Below are positions 33,110 to 42,743 of a DNA stretch of 64,000 nt, in pieces. The notes beneath the pieces were generated by a model that ran no database searches, was not told where the DNA came from, and saw only the letters and a program-made list of their open reading frames with translations. This DNA is from CAVPHV01 sp963704825 (GTDB lineage Bacteria > Actinomycetota > Acidimicrobiia > Spongiisociales > UBA5794), in NCBI GenBank assembly GCA_963704825.1, contig CAVPHV010000014.1, forward strand, positions 62,001-126,000, in the 5' to 3' direction. Numbering within the stretch: position 1 is the stretch's first letter; the number at the start of each line of letters is the position of its first letter. The translations under genes were made by a program, and so were the position numbers.

Positions 33110-34443
33110 CACGATCCTCCGAGGGCGGCAGGCCGGCGGGCCCGCATCCCTGTCCGCCATTGCTGCTTGAACCCGGCGCGCCGCCGCTGGGTTGCCTCCG
33201 CCGAATAGAGGCGGCGCCCCAGATCGACGAGACCCGCTTCGAGTTGTGGCACCGTCATCAGTCGAGGTCGCAGGTTGACGTCGAACAACGTGCAGAGCTC
33301 CCACGCGCCATCCCGCAGGATGCGCCCGGCGTCTCTCAACCGGCTGTATAGGGGCGTGCCGGGGAATGGGGTGAGAACGGTGATCTGCACGTCGAACGGA
33401 CTGGCTTCGGTGACGAACTGCTCGATGGCGTCGAAGACCTCGGGTCCGTCGCCGTCGAGTCCGAGCACGAAGCAGGCGTTCACCGCGATACCGTGTGACT
33501 GTATGGTTTCGATGGCAGCGCGGTGTCTGGCGAGTTGGTCACGCTTCCAGTTGCGCTTGAGTTCGATACCGTCGAGGCCTCCACCGTTGGGGCTCTCAAA
33601 CCCAATCAGGACCTCGGCGCACCCGGCGTCCTTCATCATTCGCAGAAGCCCGGGGTCGTTCGCCACCGACACATCGGTCTCCGTGAACCAGCGAACTCCT
33701 TCTCCGCCGATCGCCTCCATGAGATCGCGCCCGTGGTGCTTGTTGACGAACGTGTTGTCGTCGGCGAACTCAACGAAGGCGTGGCGCCACACGGCGTTGA
33801 TTGCCTGAATCTCCGTTGCGACACGGCGGGGCGGCTTCACCTTGTAGCGAGGAGTCAGCAAGATCGAGCTCGCGCAGAACTCGCACTGCCAGGGACAGCC
33901 GCGCTGAGTTTGCACGGTGAGTCGGTTGTAGCGGTCGGGCTCGAGGAGATCGAACCGCGGGATGGGTGCGTCGGCGAGGTCGAAGTCGCCGTTAGATGAG
34001 TACAGCGGCCGGAGATGGCCGGCTGCGGCGTCTGTAACCAGTTGCCGCCACACGGGTTCGGCTTCGCCGACTACCACGGTGTCGCAGTGGAGCAGCGCCT
34101 CGTGGGGGAGCGAGGTCACGTGGAGCCCGCCGATCACGGTGCGGACCCCTGCGGCGCGGAACCGCTCCGACAATCGGTACGCGTCCTTGACCTGAGCAGA
34201 GAACGTCGAAAAAGCCGCGAGGTCACATGCAGGGAGTTCGTCAACCGCATCGACGTCATCAACCTCGTAGTAGTCGACCTCGTGGTCGTCGGGAGTGAGG
34301 GCAGCAATGGTCAGCAATCCGAGGCTCGGCAACGCGGCGACGACCTTGCCGCGCTCGACAAATCCGGGCAAGGTCAATCCCAGCGCGGTGAGTTCCGGGT
34401 TGTAGGCCCGCACTCCGCTCATGGCGATCAGTGCGATGCGCAT
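33109..34443 (-). CDS. B12-binding-domain radical SAM protein
   Basis: A 444-residue protein. The N-terminal cobalamin-binding Rossmann domain covers about 1-140 (GLLTIAALTPDDHEVDYYEV, VIGGLHVTSLPHEAL). The radical SAM barrel follows, with the [4Fe-4S] motif RGCPWQCEFCASS (CxxxCxxC, about 176-188). Downstream blocks are EFADDNTFVNKHHG, AEVLIGFESPNGG and FVLGLDGDGPEV. Such enzymes often methylate or rearrange unactivated carbons in lipids or natural products; the substrate is unknown. A perfect AAGGAGG precedes the ATG. Confidence 0.9.
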   Translation of the reverse strand: MRIALIAMSGVRAYNPELTALGLTLPGFVERGKVVAALPSLGLLTIAALTPDDHEVDYYEVDDVDAVDELPACDLAAFSTFSAQVKDAYRLSERFRAAGVRTVIGGLHVTSLPHEALLHCDTVVVGEAEPVWRQLVTDAAAGHLRPLYSSNGDFDLADAPIPRFDLLEPDRYNRLTVQTQRGCPWQCEFCASSILLTPRYKVKPPRRVATEIQAINAVWRHAFVEFADDNTFVNKHHGRDLMEAIGGEGVRWFTETDVSVANDPGLLRMMKDAGCAEVLIGFESPNGGGLDGIELKRNWKRDQLARHRAAIETIQSHGIAVNACFVLGLDGDGPEVFDAIEQFVTEASPFDVQITVLTPFPGTPLYSRLRDAGRILRDGAWELCTLFDVNLRPRLMTVPQLEAGLVDLGRRLYSAEATQRRRAGFKQQWRTGMRARRPAALGGS

Positions 34444-34687
34444 GGCGGCCTCCTTCCGGAGGCCACCATCGTGGTGGCCACGGTGGTGCCCTCCATTTCC
34501 ATGCCTACCAGATCAGCGTCAGGATGGAAGAGGGCACACCGACCATATCTCCTGCCCGAGGGTCCCTTCGGCGCTGCGCCCACCGAGTCTGGGAAGGGGG
34601 GAGTCGGTGATGCGGGTCCCTTGTGCCGAGCGCGCCACAGCGAGGGCGAGGTGTTCTTCCACCGTGAACCCCCCTGTCGAGCGGCTC
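34444..34687. other. Non-coding gap with a hairpin
   Basis: 244 bp upstream of the radical SAM operon. A perfect 8-bp hairpin GGCCACCA/TGGTGGCC with a 3-nt loop lies at 34461-34479, close to the radical SAM start and likely in its 5' leader. Nothing else is recognised. Confidence 0.4.
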
Positions 34688-34894
34688 CTACCAGTCTCCG
34701 TAGTCCTCGACCTTGGCGCCGTAATTGAGTCGACGAATGCGGGCCTCGACCTCCTGGGCTTCTGACTCATCGAAGTCATAGCCGGAGAGACCACGCAGCC
34801 GTGATCGTGTGTTCAATTCGTACTCGGAATCGGTGTCCGAAACATGGTGTTCCGAAACCACGTCTTCTCGCTTACGTGTACGTCGCCACAACAT
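34688..34894 (-). CDS. Small acidic hypothetical protein
   Basis: 68 residues. A basic N-terminus (MLWRRTRKRED) is followed by a strongly acidic hydrophilic part (SDTDSEYELN, YDFDESEAQEVEARIRRL) ending KVEDYGDW. No ribosome site is convincing. An upstream ATG at 34936 is in frame. The function is unknown. Confidence 0.5.
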   Translation of the reverse strand: MLWRRTRKREDVVSEHHVSDTDSEYELNTRSRLRGLSGYDFDESEAQEVEARIRRLNYGAKVEDYGDW

Positions 34895-35041
34895 GACGTG
34901 ATTATCGGCAGAAGAGTCGCAGAATTTGAGTACCACTTTTCCCGTCTCGAAATGAGTGCCCAGTGCCTCGTCCGGTCGGGAGTGCTGCGGGGCCCCTCTC
35001 GTCGCTGGGATTCTGTCGCACCCGGCTGACAGGATGGAGCA

Positions 35042-36322
35042 ATGGACGATCGGTTCCCGGCCTCAATCCTGCATGTTGATCTCGACGCCTTTTACGCATC
35101 CGTTGAACAGATGCGCCGGCCGCAACTGCGGGGTAAACCGATCGCGGTGGGGGGCGGTGTCGTCCTGGCGGCGAGCTACGAGGCCAGGAAGTTTGGGGTT
35201 CGCTCGGCGATGCCGCTCGGCGAGGCGCGCCGCCGTTGTCCCCGTCTCATCGTGGTCGATGGCAGTTTCGGGGACTACGTCGGACTGTCCGACCGCGTCT
35301 TCGACATTTGTCGCTCGTACACCCCGTTGGTGGAGCAGATCTCGATCGACGAAGCCTTCCTCGATGTGAGCGGTGCGATTCACCTGTTCGGTGACCCCGC
35401 CACCATTGCCGGGAGGATTCGCCGCGATGTGCACAGCCGGCTCGGGCTGGCGATTTCGGCAGGGGTCGCCCGGACCAAGTTCCTCGCCAAGATCGGGAGC
35501 CGAGTGGCAAAGCCGGACGGTCTGGTGGTGATCGACCCCGCCACTGAACTCGAGTTCCTCCACGCCCTGCCGGTTGAACTCATCTGGGGAGTAGGCCCCG
35601 TGACGGCCGCAAGACTTGCCGACCTTGGCATCTTCACGGTCGGCGAACTCGCTCATACCTCCGAAACAAGCCTGTCGGCCCGGCTCGGCCGCGGTGCCGG
35701 TCGTCATCTGCATGCTTTGGCGTGGAACCGGGATCCCCGGCCGGTGGTGACCAAGCGGCGCGCCGGTTCGGTTGGGGCACAGAGTGCCTTCGGGCGTGAC
35801 GAGCGCGACCCTGCAGTGCATCGCCGCGTGCTGGCCCGGCTCGCCGATCGGGTCGGCGCCCGGCTCCGCAAGAAGCAGCGCGCCGGGCGGACCATCACGC
35901 TTCGGGTGCGTTTCTCCGACCTGCAGGCCATCACCAGAGCGACAACGCTTGGCGCCGCAACTGCATCGACTGAGGCGCTGTATCGGGTTGGGGTTCACCT
36001 GGCCGAGTCGGCGATTCCGCAGGCCGCGGCGGGTCGCGGCGTCGGCCTGCTCGGGCTCCGGGTGTCGAACCTGGTTCGGGCACCTCATCTCCAACTCGAA
36101 CTGCCGTTGGTGGACCCCCACCTCGATCGGGCCGACCGGTCGGGAACCGAAAGAGCGTTGGCTTCGGCTCGGCTCGACCACGCAATTGACGGCCTGCGGA
36201 ATCGTTTCGGTAAGGAGACGGTGGGGAGGGCGTCAACGCTGCTCGACCCGCGGCGGCCGGTATCCCCGATCGAGTTCGGTGACCTGGCCATTCCGGTCGA
36301 GGAACGTCACGACGACGAGTGA
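35042..36322 (+). CDS. dinB: DNA polymerase IV (Y-family)
   Basis: A 426-residue translesion polymerase. The first catalytic block is SILHVDLDAFYASVEQ (Asp in DLD) and the second SIDEAFLDVSGA (Asp-Glu). The helix-hairpin-helix region (VELIWGVGPVTAARLADLGI) and the little-finger domain follow. The C-terminal part contains LQLELPLVDP, which fits a beta-clamp-binding peptide. No LexA-type box was recognised before the start. Confidence 0.94.
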   Translation: MDDRFPASILHVDLDAFYASVEQMRRPQLRGKPIAVGGGVVLAASYEARKFGVRSAMPLGEARRRCPRLIVVDGSFGDYVGLSDRVFDICRSYTPLVEQISIDEAFLDVSGAIHLFGDPATIAGRIRRDVHSRLGLAISAGVARTKFLAKIGSRVAKPDGLVVIDPATELEFLHALPVELIWGVGPVTAARLADLGIFTVGELAHTSETSLSARLGRGAGRHLHALAWNRDPRPVVTKRRAGSVGAQSAFGRDERDPAVHRRVLARLADRVGARLRKKQRAGRTITLRVRFSDLQAITRATTLGAATASTEALYRVGVHLAESAIPQAAAGRGVGLLGLRVSNLVRAPHLQLELPLVDPHLDRADRSGTERALASARLDHAIDGLRNRFGKETVGRASTLLDPRRPVSPIEFGDLAIPVEERHDDE

Positions 36323-36335
36323 GGTGGCGAGGGTG

Positions 36336-37001
36336 CTACGGCACGATCTGTTGGATCCGGCCGGCACCGAACAGCGGGGCCACGACCAGACCCATCCGTG
36401 CCCACAGCGCAGTGGGAAGGCCCAGATCGGCCAAGTAGAGCGGGGCGATGGAGCGCAGCCCTTCCTTGGGAAGGGCAAGGGTGAGGGTGGCGTCGGCTAC
36501 GACCCCTCCGGGGAAACCGTGGCCGGAGGGGAAGTCCAACGACACCGTGAATCGACCGTGGCTCCAGGCGGCCAATTCGCCGACGCGGCCGCGGAGATCA
36601 CCTTGAAGCCCGTAGCCCACGAGGGCATCGACCACTATGGGCCGGTCCGCTGGTTCGCGATCTGGCGGAATCCCCATCTCGGCCAAGGTGTGGAGATGGT
36701 GCATGGCGGCCGGCCCGGGCTGGTCGCTCCCGAGCACGATTGAAACGTCGCGCCCTCGATTGGCGAGGTGCCGGGCGGCGACGAGTCCACCCCCGCCGTT
36801 GTTTCCGCCGCCGGCCATCACGGTGATGGCGCCTTCGGGGGCAAGGAGATGTGTCAGCTCGGCCAGGCTCGACCCGGCCTGCTCCATCATTTGGAGCAAA
36901 TCGATCCCGAACTCATCGATGGCAAGACGGTCGGCCTCGATCATTTGCTCCACGGTCAGCCAGGGAATGGTGGTCGCCGAGAGCGTCGGAAAGGTGGCCA
37001 T
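36336..37001 (-). CDS. NAD(P)H-hydrate epimerase (YjeF N-terminal domain)
   Basis: A 221-residue single-domain YjeF_N protein that epimerises damaged NAD(P)H hydrates during cofactor repair. Motifs are VEQMIEADRLAIDEFGIDLL, VMAGGGNNGGGGLVAARHL, VDALVGYGL and FTVSLDFPSG. The C-terminal dehydratase domain found fused in many bacteria is absent, and no separate copy lies nearby. It is convergent with DNA polymerase IV. Confidence 0.88.
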   Translation of the reverse strand: MATFPTLSATTIPWLTVEQMIEADRLAIDEFGIDLLQMMEQAGSSLAELTHLLAPEGAITVMAGGGNNGGGGLVAARHLANRGRDVSIVLGSDQPGPAAMHHLHTLAEMGIPPDREPADRPIVVDALVGYGLQGDLRGRVGELAAWSHGRFTVSLDFPSGHGFPGGVVADATLTLALPKEGLRSIAPLYLADLGLPTALWARMGLVVAPLFGAGRIQQIVP

Positions 37002-37074
37002 GGGCCAACCGTACCAGCGCCAGCTACGTAGTCTGGTGGGGCAATTCCCAGGCACCGATATACTCCGCGCCGTC

Positions 37075-38430
37075 ATGCGACGCCTCCTTTTCCTTCTCGC
37101 AATAGCCCTCGCCGCGGCCGCGTGTACTCCCGGCGACGCGGTCGAGACAAGCATCGTCGCAACGAACGAGACCACGACGACCGCCAGCCCCGACGGTTCG
37201 CCAGCTACTACCTCGTCGCCCACCACCACGGTCCCGCCCGCCCTGCAGGAATCACCCGAAGAGCGGGCGAGATACGTTGAGTACGTCGAAGAACTGTCGG
37301 CGCCAGATCTGGGAAGTGGACTACCGGCGATCTCGCGTTCGTTCGATATCGAGGTAGCGGACCTGAACAGCGACGGGCATGACGACATCATCTTTGCCAC
37401 CCATCAGAATCGCAAGGTGTCGGCCGACAGTTGGGATGGGTTCTGGGTGTGGACCCCGGGTGGGTATGAACTGATCTTTCTGCTGCCGACGTTGGTCGAT
37501 CGGCACGGCTGCACCACGGGCGACGTCAACGGGGATGGAGCGACGGATGTCTATTGCCAACGGGGGGCTTTCAAGGGTCTCGGGATAGCGAAGTCGAACG
37601 AACTCTGGATCCAGACGGCGCCGGGCACTTTCGAAGACCAAGCAGTGGCCTGGGGCGTCGATGATTCATCCGGCCGAGGTCGGTGGCCGGTGATGTTCGA
37701 CTACGACAACGACGGCTTGGTCGACCTGTACCTCACCAACACCCGTTCCCGTAGCCCCGACCTGCGCAGCGAGAACATGCTGTTCCGCAACCTCGGCGAC
37801 AGGTTCGAGGAGGTGGTGACCGAAGCAACGGGGGACCTCGGCGTGCGGTGCCTGAATGCAGCCGACTTCACCGGCGATGGCTGGACTGATCTCGCAATGT
37901 GCGACAAGGCCGGAAGCCTGGTGTTCCTCGAGAACCTCCAAGGCACGGGCTTTCGCAACGTCAGCGAAACGATGTATGAGGGTCGCAGAGGGTGGAAGGA
38001 CATGTCCTTCGCGGATCTGGACCGAGATGGCGACCTCGATCTTGCGCTGGTCGGTCCGAAGCTCGCCCAGATTCGCCTGAACAAGGGCGAGGGGAAGTGG
38101 TTCAAGAAGAGCTCGCACACCCTCAAGCTTGGTGACAGGGGGTGGGGAATCACGATCGGCGACTTCTACGGCGACGACAATCTCGATGTCTATGTCCTAC
38201 AGCAGGGCAGCAACTGCACCACAATCGCATCGAGTCAGGTGAACGGAGCCGACATGCTTCTGGTTGGTCCAGACTGGGATCTCCGCCCGCTGTGGTCTCC
38301 TGAACTCGGATGTGGCGACGAGGCGCTGCCGCTCGACGGGCAGTTGGTGCTGGTCAGCAACGGATCCCACCTGAGTCGCGGTCCTCTCCAGATTCGAGAT
38401 CTCCGTACTGAGGCACCTCCCGAGGAGTGA
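37075..38430 (+). CDS. FG-GAP/VCBS-repeat lipoprotein
   Basis: A 451-residue exported lipoprotein. The signal ends LAAAAC (Cys17), then a Thr/Ser-rich linker. A beta-propeller-like body follows, built from repeats carrying Ca-binding loops DLNSDGHDD, DVNGDGATD, DYDNDGLVD, DFTGDGWTD and DLDRDGDLD. The fold is shared with integrin alpha chains and many bacterial surface proteins; the binding partner is unknown. Confidence 0.88.
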   Translation: MRRLLFLLAIALAAAACTPGDAVETSIVATNETTTTASPDGSPATTSSPTTTVPPALQESPEERARYVEYVEELSAPDLGSGLPAISRSFDIEVADLNSDGHDDIIFATHQNRKVSADSWDGFWVWTPGGYELIFLLPTLVDRHGCTTGDVNGDGATDVYCQRGAFKGLGIAKSNELWIQTAPGTFEDQAVAWGVDDSSGRGRWPVMFDYDNDGLVDLYLTNTRSRSPDLRSENMLFRNLGDRFEEVVTEATGDLGVRCLNAADFTGDGWTDLAMCDKAGSLVFLENLQGTGFRNVSETMYEGRRGWKDMSFADLDRDGDLDLALVGPKLAQIRLNKGEGKWFKKSSHTLKLGDRGWGITIGDFYGDDNLDVYVLQQGSNCTTIASSQVNGADMLLVGPDWDLRPLWSPELGCGDEALPLDGQLVLVSNGSHLSRGPLQIRDLRTEAPPEE

Positions 38431-38460
38431 GGCCGGCAGACCGAATCGGAGGATTCTCGG

Positions 38461-39264
38461 TCAGACGGCGACGTCGCGGCGAATGAAGCCGCGCACGGCA
38501 ATGCCGACGAACAATCCGATCAGGGCAACCATCCACAGTTGCATCGGGTCGAAGCCGTTGGCGAGTGGATTCGGCTCGAGGTACCAGTAGAACGGCGACA
38601 GTTTGCCGAGCGATTCGAGTGCGTCGACCAGGGGTGCCAAGCCGTAGAGGAAGAATGCGGCGACTGCGATCCCTGCGCTCAGGCCGATGGCGAGGCCCCG
38701 TCGGCCGGTGAGGGCACCAAGTGCAAGGGCCAGCGCGCCGAAGAGCAGCCCGAGCAGTCCGGCGGCGACGTTGACGGCAAGCATTCCTTCGATTGACAGC
38801 CGCAGATCGAGCAACGGATTCGAGATCAGCAGCAGCACGAAGACCACGCCGACGACCAGCGAAACGATGGTCACCATCGCGGCGAACTTCTGCAAGACGA
38901 CGTCGCGGCGCTGCACCGGTTGGGCCAGCAGAAGATCCATCGTCCTGCGGTCTTCCTCGCCGGCGATGGCGGCAGTGCCCATCCCGATCGCCAGGATGAA
39001 CAGCAGGATGGGCAGGGTGTTGCCGTAGATCTGGCTGTTGATGTACCCCACAGGCGAGAACAGGTCCGAGATCGAGTCGAGACCGAGGAAACCGGCCATC
39101 TCCTCCGGGTACCCCTCGAGCAGTGCCTGGTATGCCTCTTCTTGCGACTCGATCAGCGGATAGAACGCAACGGTTATCACCGTGAGGGCGGCGACACCGA
39201 TCAGCCACCACATCGTCGAAACCTTGCGGTCCCACAGGGCCTTGCCGTAGATGCTACGAAGCAT
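38461..39264 (-). CDS. ABC-2 type transporter permease
   Basis: A 267-residue permease with six membrane helices. Between helix 1 and 2 is a long extracytoplasmic region (ESQEEAYQALLEGYPEEMAG). The cytoplasmic AGEEDRRTMDLLLAQPVQRR loop is the ATPase-coupling motif of the ABC-2/NatB type. Its ATG lies inside the end of the ATPase gene (11-bp overlap). The substrate is unknown; family members export drugs, ions or lipids. Confidence 0.9.
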   Translation of the reverse strand: MLRSIYGKALWDRKVSTMWWLIGVAALTVITVAFYPLIESQEEAYQALLEGYPEEMAGFLGLDSISDLFSPVGYINSQIYGNTLPILLFILAIGMGTAAIAGEEDRRTMDLLLAQPVQRRDVVLQKFAAMVTIVSLVVGVVFVLLLISNPLLDLRLSIEGMLAVNVAAGLLGLLFGALALALGALTGRRGLAIGLSAGIAVAAFFLYGLAPLVDALESLGKLSPFYWYLEPNPLANGFDPMQLWMVALIGLFVGIAVRGFIRRDVAV

Positions 39265-40165
39265 GATCCGGCCCGTCTTCCTGGTAGTAGGTGAGGAAGG
39301 CCTCCTCGAGGTCGCCCTCGTGGGTGATGATGTTGGTGACCTCGTGGGCGGCGGCAATCTTGACGACGGGATCGAGGGAGCCCTCGACCCTGATGTCGAT
39401 GAGCTGGCCACCGTCGTCACTGCGGATCGAGCGGATGGTCTCGACGTCGGCGAACTCTGCCTCGTCGACCGGTGCTGCGAACCGGATCTCGAGTCGACGC
39501 ACCGTGGTCTGCAGCAGGGTGGCGACCTCCTCGACAACGACGAGCTGTCCGTTGCGGATGATCCCGACCCGGTCGGCGATGCGCTCGACCTCGGGAAGGA
39601 TGTGCGACGAGAGAAACACGGTTCTGCCCTCGTCGCGCACCTCGTCGACCATGCCGTAGAACTCGTGCTGGACCAGCGGATCGAGCCCGCTGGTTGGCTC
39701 GTCGAGAACCAGCAGCTCGGGCCGGTGCATGAACGCCTGGGTTATGGCGACCTTCTGGCGGTTGCCCGACGAATAGGCCCGAATCTTGATGTCGAGATTC
39801 AGATCGAGCCGATCTGCAATCCGTTCTGCCTCGCCCATCGCGTCGAGACCGCGCAGATTGGCGAAGTAGCCGAGCATCTCGCGCGCCGTCATCTTGTCAT
39901 ACATCGCGGGTTCGCCCGCCAAGTAGCCGACCCGGCGATGGAGCGCGACGCTGTCCTCCCGCGGGTCAAGCCCAAGCACCCGCGCCGAGCCGCGGGTCGG
40001 CCTGATGAAGTCCAGCAGCAGCCGGATCGTCGTGCTCTTGCCTGCCCCGTTGGGGCCGAGGAAGCCAAAAACCTCACCCGGCAGCACGGCAAGGTCGACA
40101 CCGTCGATCCCGCGCTGGCCGCCGTAGTACTTGGTGAGTGCCTCAGTTTCGATGACGGGCGCCAT
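39254..40165 (-). CDS. ABC transporter ATP-binding protein
   Basis: A 303-residue ATPase partner of the permease. Walker A is GPNGAGKST (about 38-46). The signature region reads YSSGNRQKV in place of LSGGQ. Walker B is LLVLDEPTSGLDP, followed by the switch His in FLSSHILPEV. A C-terminal accessory domain (about 225-303), typical of drug-export ATPases, is present. It is a two-gene operon with the permease. Confidence 0.93.
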   Translation of the reverse strand: MAPVIETEALTKYYGGQRGIDGVDLAVLPGEVFGFLGPNGAGKSTTIRLLLDFIRPTRGSARVLGLDPREDSVALHRRVGYLAGEPAMYDKMTAREMLGYFANLRGLDAMGEAERIADRLDLNLDIKIRAYSSGNRQKVAITQAFMHRPELLVLDEPTSGLDPLVQHEFYGMVDEVRDEGRTVFLSSHILPEVERIADRVGIIRNGQLVVVEEVATLLQTTVRRLEIRFAAPVDEAEFADVETIRSIRSDDGGQLIDIRVEGSLDPVVKIAAAHEVTNIITHEGDLEEAFLTYYQEDGPDHAS

Positions 40166-40232
40166 AGCCCCGCAGGCTACCGATCCATCATGGCTCGGAG
40201 AGCGGGACGAATGACCCTTAGAATCGTGTCCG

Positions 40233-41087
40233 ATGCCTGATCTCAATCACTCCACCGCGTCGGCGCCGGGTTCTTCGGGAAACCTCGGCCCAGGGTTTGA
40301 TGTGTTGGCGTTGGCCCTGGAGCTGAGGTGTCGGGTCGAGGCGGTGCCCGCCGACGCCTGGATCATCCACCAGGACGGCTCGAGCTACGAGCCAAGCAGC
40401 GACGACATGGTGCGGCGGGCCGTCGAGGCCGCGGTTGATCACCCAATGGAGCTTCTGATCTTCAACGACATCCCTCGTTCGCGCGGATTGGGGTCGAGCT
40501 CGGCGGTAACGACTGCGGCGGCCGCCGCCGCACTGCGTGCCGTGGGCGGAGTCCCCGACTCCGCATTGCTGTTCGACATCGTGGCTGCGCTGGAAGGTCA
40601 TGCCGACAACGCCGCCGCCGCCGTATACGGCGGCCTGGTTGTCGTGACTGAGGACACATGGAGGCGGTTTGAGATTTCGCCGAAGCTCGAGGTCATCGTT
40701 GGCATTCCCGACGCACGACTTCGCACCTCGGAGGCGCGTTCGGTATTGCCTGCCGAGGTGAGCCGCTGGGCGGCAACGCGAAACCTCGGACGATTGGCGT
40801 TCCTGCTCGAGGGGCTGCGTTCTGCCGATCCGGATGCATTGGAGGCTGCCGCCGGCGACGAACTCCACGAGTTGCCGCGCCGGCACCTTTCGCCCATCAC
40901 CGCGGAACTCATGGAGGCTGCCCGCCGTGCCGGTGCGCTCCATGCCGCCTGGAGTGGTGCCGGTCCGACGGCCATCGCCTTCGCGACAACGGATGGCGTC
41001 GAGTCCGTGGTTTTCGCCATGGAAGAGACCCTCGGTGGCCAAGGCACCGTTCGCCGCCTCGAGGTAGCCACTGAAGGCTGGACCTAG
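40233..41087 (+). CDS. Homoserine-kinase-like GHMP kinase
   Basis: A 284-residue GHMP-family kinase close to homoserine kinase (ThrB), which phosphorylates homoserine for threonine synthesis. Motif 1 is APGSSGNLGPGFDVLALAL. The ATP loop is IPRSRGLGSSSAVTTAA (about 83-99). The late motif is AAWSGAGPTAIAF. GHADNAAAAVYGG also fits ThrB. No thrA or thrC gene is adjacent, so other GHMP substrates remain possible. Confidence 0.85.
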   Translation: MPDLNHSTASAPGSSGNLGPGFDVLALALELRCRVEAVPADAWIIHQDGSSYEPSSDDMVRRAVEAAVDHPMELLIFNDIPRSRGLGSSSAVTTAAAAAALRAVGGVPDSALLFDIVAALEGHADNAAAAVYGGLVVVTEDTWRRFEISPKLEVIVGIPDARLRTSEARSVLPAEVSRWAATRNLGRLAFLLEGLRSADPDALEAAAGDELHELPRRHLSPITAELMEAARRAGALHAAWSGAGPTAIAFATTDGVESVVFAMEETLGGQGTVRRLEVATEGWT

Positions 41088-41247
41088 CGGTCCGTCGCAG
41101 AAATCCTCGCCGTGTCTCTCCGGTCCGCGACGCCCCCGGCTTCGCCCTTCTCCTCGACGCAGTGCCCGACTGCGCCTTTGTCGTCATGCTGTGCCGGAGG
41201 ACGCTGATGCCTCGGAGATACCCGGGCGCTATTGCAGCGACGCACCA

Positions 41248-41676
41248 CTAGTGGGTCCACTCCTGGGATCGGATGAGCACGGCGTGCGAGATTTTGTCGC
41301 GGGCCCGTCGGTAAGCGTCGTCGTCGAGTCCGTAAGGGTCGTCGATTGAGCCGCCCTCGGGATCAAGCAGGAGGATCCTTGCCGACCACTCGGGGCGCAG
41401 GGCGCGCAACCGATCGCGATGGCCCTCGGTCATGCAGTAGATGAGGTCCGGGGCTTCAGTGAAGGCGGTGAAGACATCTTGCGATACGTGGCCGGCCAAG
41501 TCGATCCCGACCTCCGCCATCACCCGCTGGGCCGCTGATGACGCGGGTCGGCCCGGGAGCCCGCTGGTGGCAGCGCTGGCGAAGGAGACGCCGGGCTGGG
41601 CGTAGCGGGCCGCGGCGAGGGCCTCGGCCATGGGAGAGCGGCAGATGTTGCCGGTGCAGACGAACAAGACGTGCAT
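41248..41676 (-). CDS. Low-molecular-weight phosphotyrosine phosphatase-like protein
   Basis: A 142-residue protein with the catalytic P-loop VCTGNICRSPMAEAL (Cys7, Arg13) and the late general-acid Asp in SIDDPYGLDD. Bacterial members dephosphorylate tyrosine kinases of capsule/exopolysaccharide systems or act as arsenate reductases; no such neighbours are seen. The start codon at 41676 begins MHVLFVCTGN. Confidence 0.9.
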   Translation of the reverse strand: MHVLFVCTGNICRSPMAEALAAARYAQPGVSFASAATSGLPGRPASSAAQRVMAEVGIDLAGHVSQDVFTAFTEAPDLIYCMTEGHRDRLRALRPEWSARILLLDPEGGSIDDPYGLDDDAYRRARDKISHAVLIRSQEWTH

Positions 41677-41789
41677 CCGCCGCTGTCTAGGAGGCTGTTG
41701 AACACCGCCAGTTTGGGTCCGCCGCGATGTCCAGGACCAGGCGCTTGCTCGCTTGTGCAATCCCGCACCGCGTTTGTCCAACACCCTCC

Positions 41790-42524
41790 CTACACCAGGC
41801 TACGAGCCGCGGCCGCCGCGACCAGGGCGTCGAACAGCGCCAGCGACGTGGCATCCTCGGTATCTCCCAGGTACTCAGGGTGCCATTGGACCGCAAGCAG
41901 GGGCCATGCGGGGTCTTCGTGCTGGATGGCTTCGATGACACCATCGTCTGCCCACCCAACCGCGGTGAACCCGGGGGCCAGATCCCGCACGGATTGGTGG
42001 TGGATCGAGTTGACCATGACGTCGCTGCTCCCGATGACTTCGGCGACTCTGCACCCCGGCGTCAGCCGGACACGCTGGTGCCCCTGGTAGACCAGGGGTC
42101 CGGCGGCACGGTGCGACGTTCCCACCTCGGTGGGAATGTCTTCGATGAGGGTTCCTCCGAAGGCGACGTTGAGTAGCTGGAGGCCGCGGCAGATTGCGAG
42201 TGTCGGGAAGCGGCGACGGGCCGCCTCCTGGGCGAGCTCGAGCTCGAACTCGTCTCGATCGGTGCTCATGTCGTACATCGTGTCGATGGGATTGCCGCCA
42301 TACCGGTGTGGTTCGATGTCGCCCCCGCCGGTGAAGACGAGTCCGTCGATACGATCGAGCGCAGTGGCGATCGCCTGTCGTGGGACCGGACCAAGCAACA
42401 CGGGGATGCCGCCGGCCCGCACCACCGAGTCGAAGTAGGTGCGCTCCACGGTGTGGGCGTGTGATTCGCCGGCGGCCGATGTGATGGCCCGTGGTTGCGT
42501 CGTGATCCCGATCACAGGTTGCAT
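41790..42524 (-). CDS. Gamma-glutamyl-GABA hydrolase-like class I glutamine amidotransferase
   Basis: A 244-residue peptidase C26 family protein, like PuuD. The oxyanion strand has VFTGGGDIEPHRYGG. The nucleophile Cys is in LAICRGLQLLNVAFGG (about 114). The catalytic His-Glu pair is in VQWHPEYLG. PuuD hydrolyses gamma-glutamyl-GABA in putrescine breakdown; no other puu gene is nearby, so the substrate is uncertain. Confidence 0.9.
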   Translation of the reverse strand: MQPVIGITTQPRAITSAAGESHAHTVERTYFDSVVRAGGIPVLLGPVPRQAIATALDRIDGLVFTGGGDIEPHRYGGNPIDTMYDMSTDRDEFELELAQEAARRRFPTLAICRGLQLLNVAFGGTLIEDIPTEVGTSHRAAGPLVYQGHQRVRLTPGCRVAEVIGSSDVMVNSIHHQSVRDLAPGFTAVGWADDGVIEAIQHEDPAWPLLAVQWHPEYLGDTEDATSLALFDALVAAAAARSLV

Positions 42525-42743
42525 CCGAGGGATGTTACCGACCCCGCGTCGAGGGCGACGCGCATCGAGATCTCCCACTCTGAGGGCATGTGTCGGCGTC
42601 TCCCGCGGCGTGTTGTTGGCGTCGAAGGGTCGTGGCGGCTTGCGAATGTGCGCAGGGTCCGCGAACCTAAGGGCGCTGCGTTACCTGCTGGTTGCATGGT
42701 GACGCCGTATTTCTGCACGACGTCCCCCGATTTTGAGGTTTGC

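Noticed and set aside
41677..41789. Possible inverted repeat from GTTGAACACC and GTCCAACACC, suggesting an insertion remnant
   Set aside because: The two stretches match only over five or six bases in inverted orientation, and no transposase remnant or target duplication is visible.
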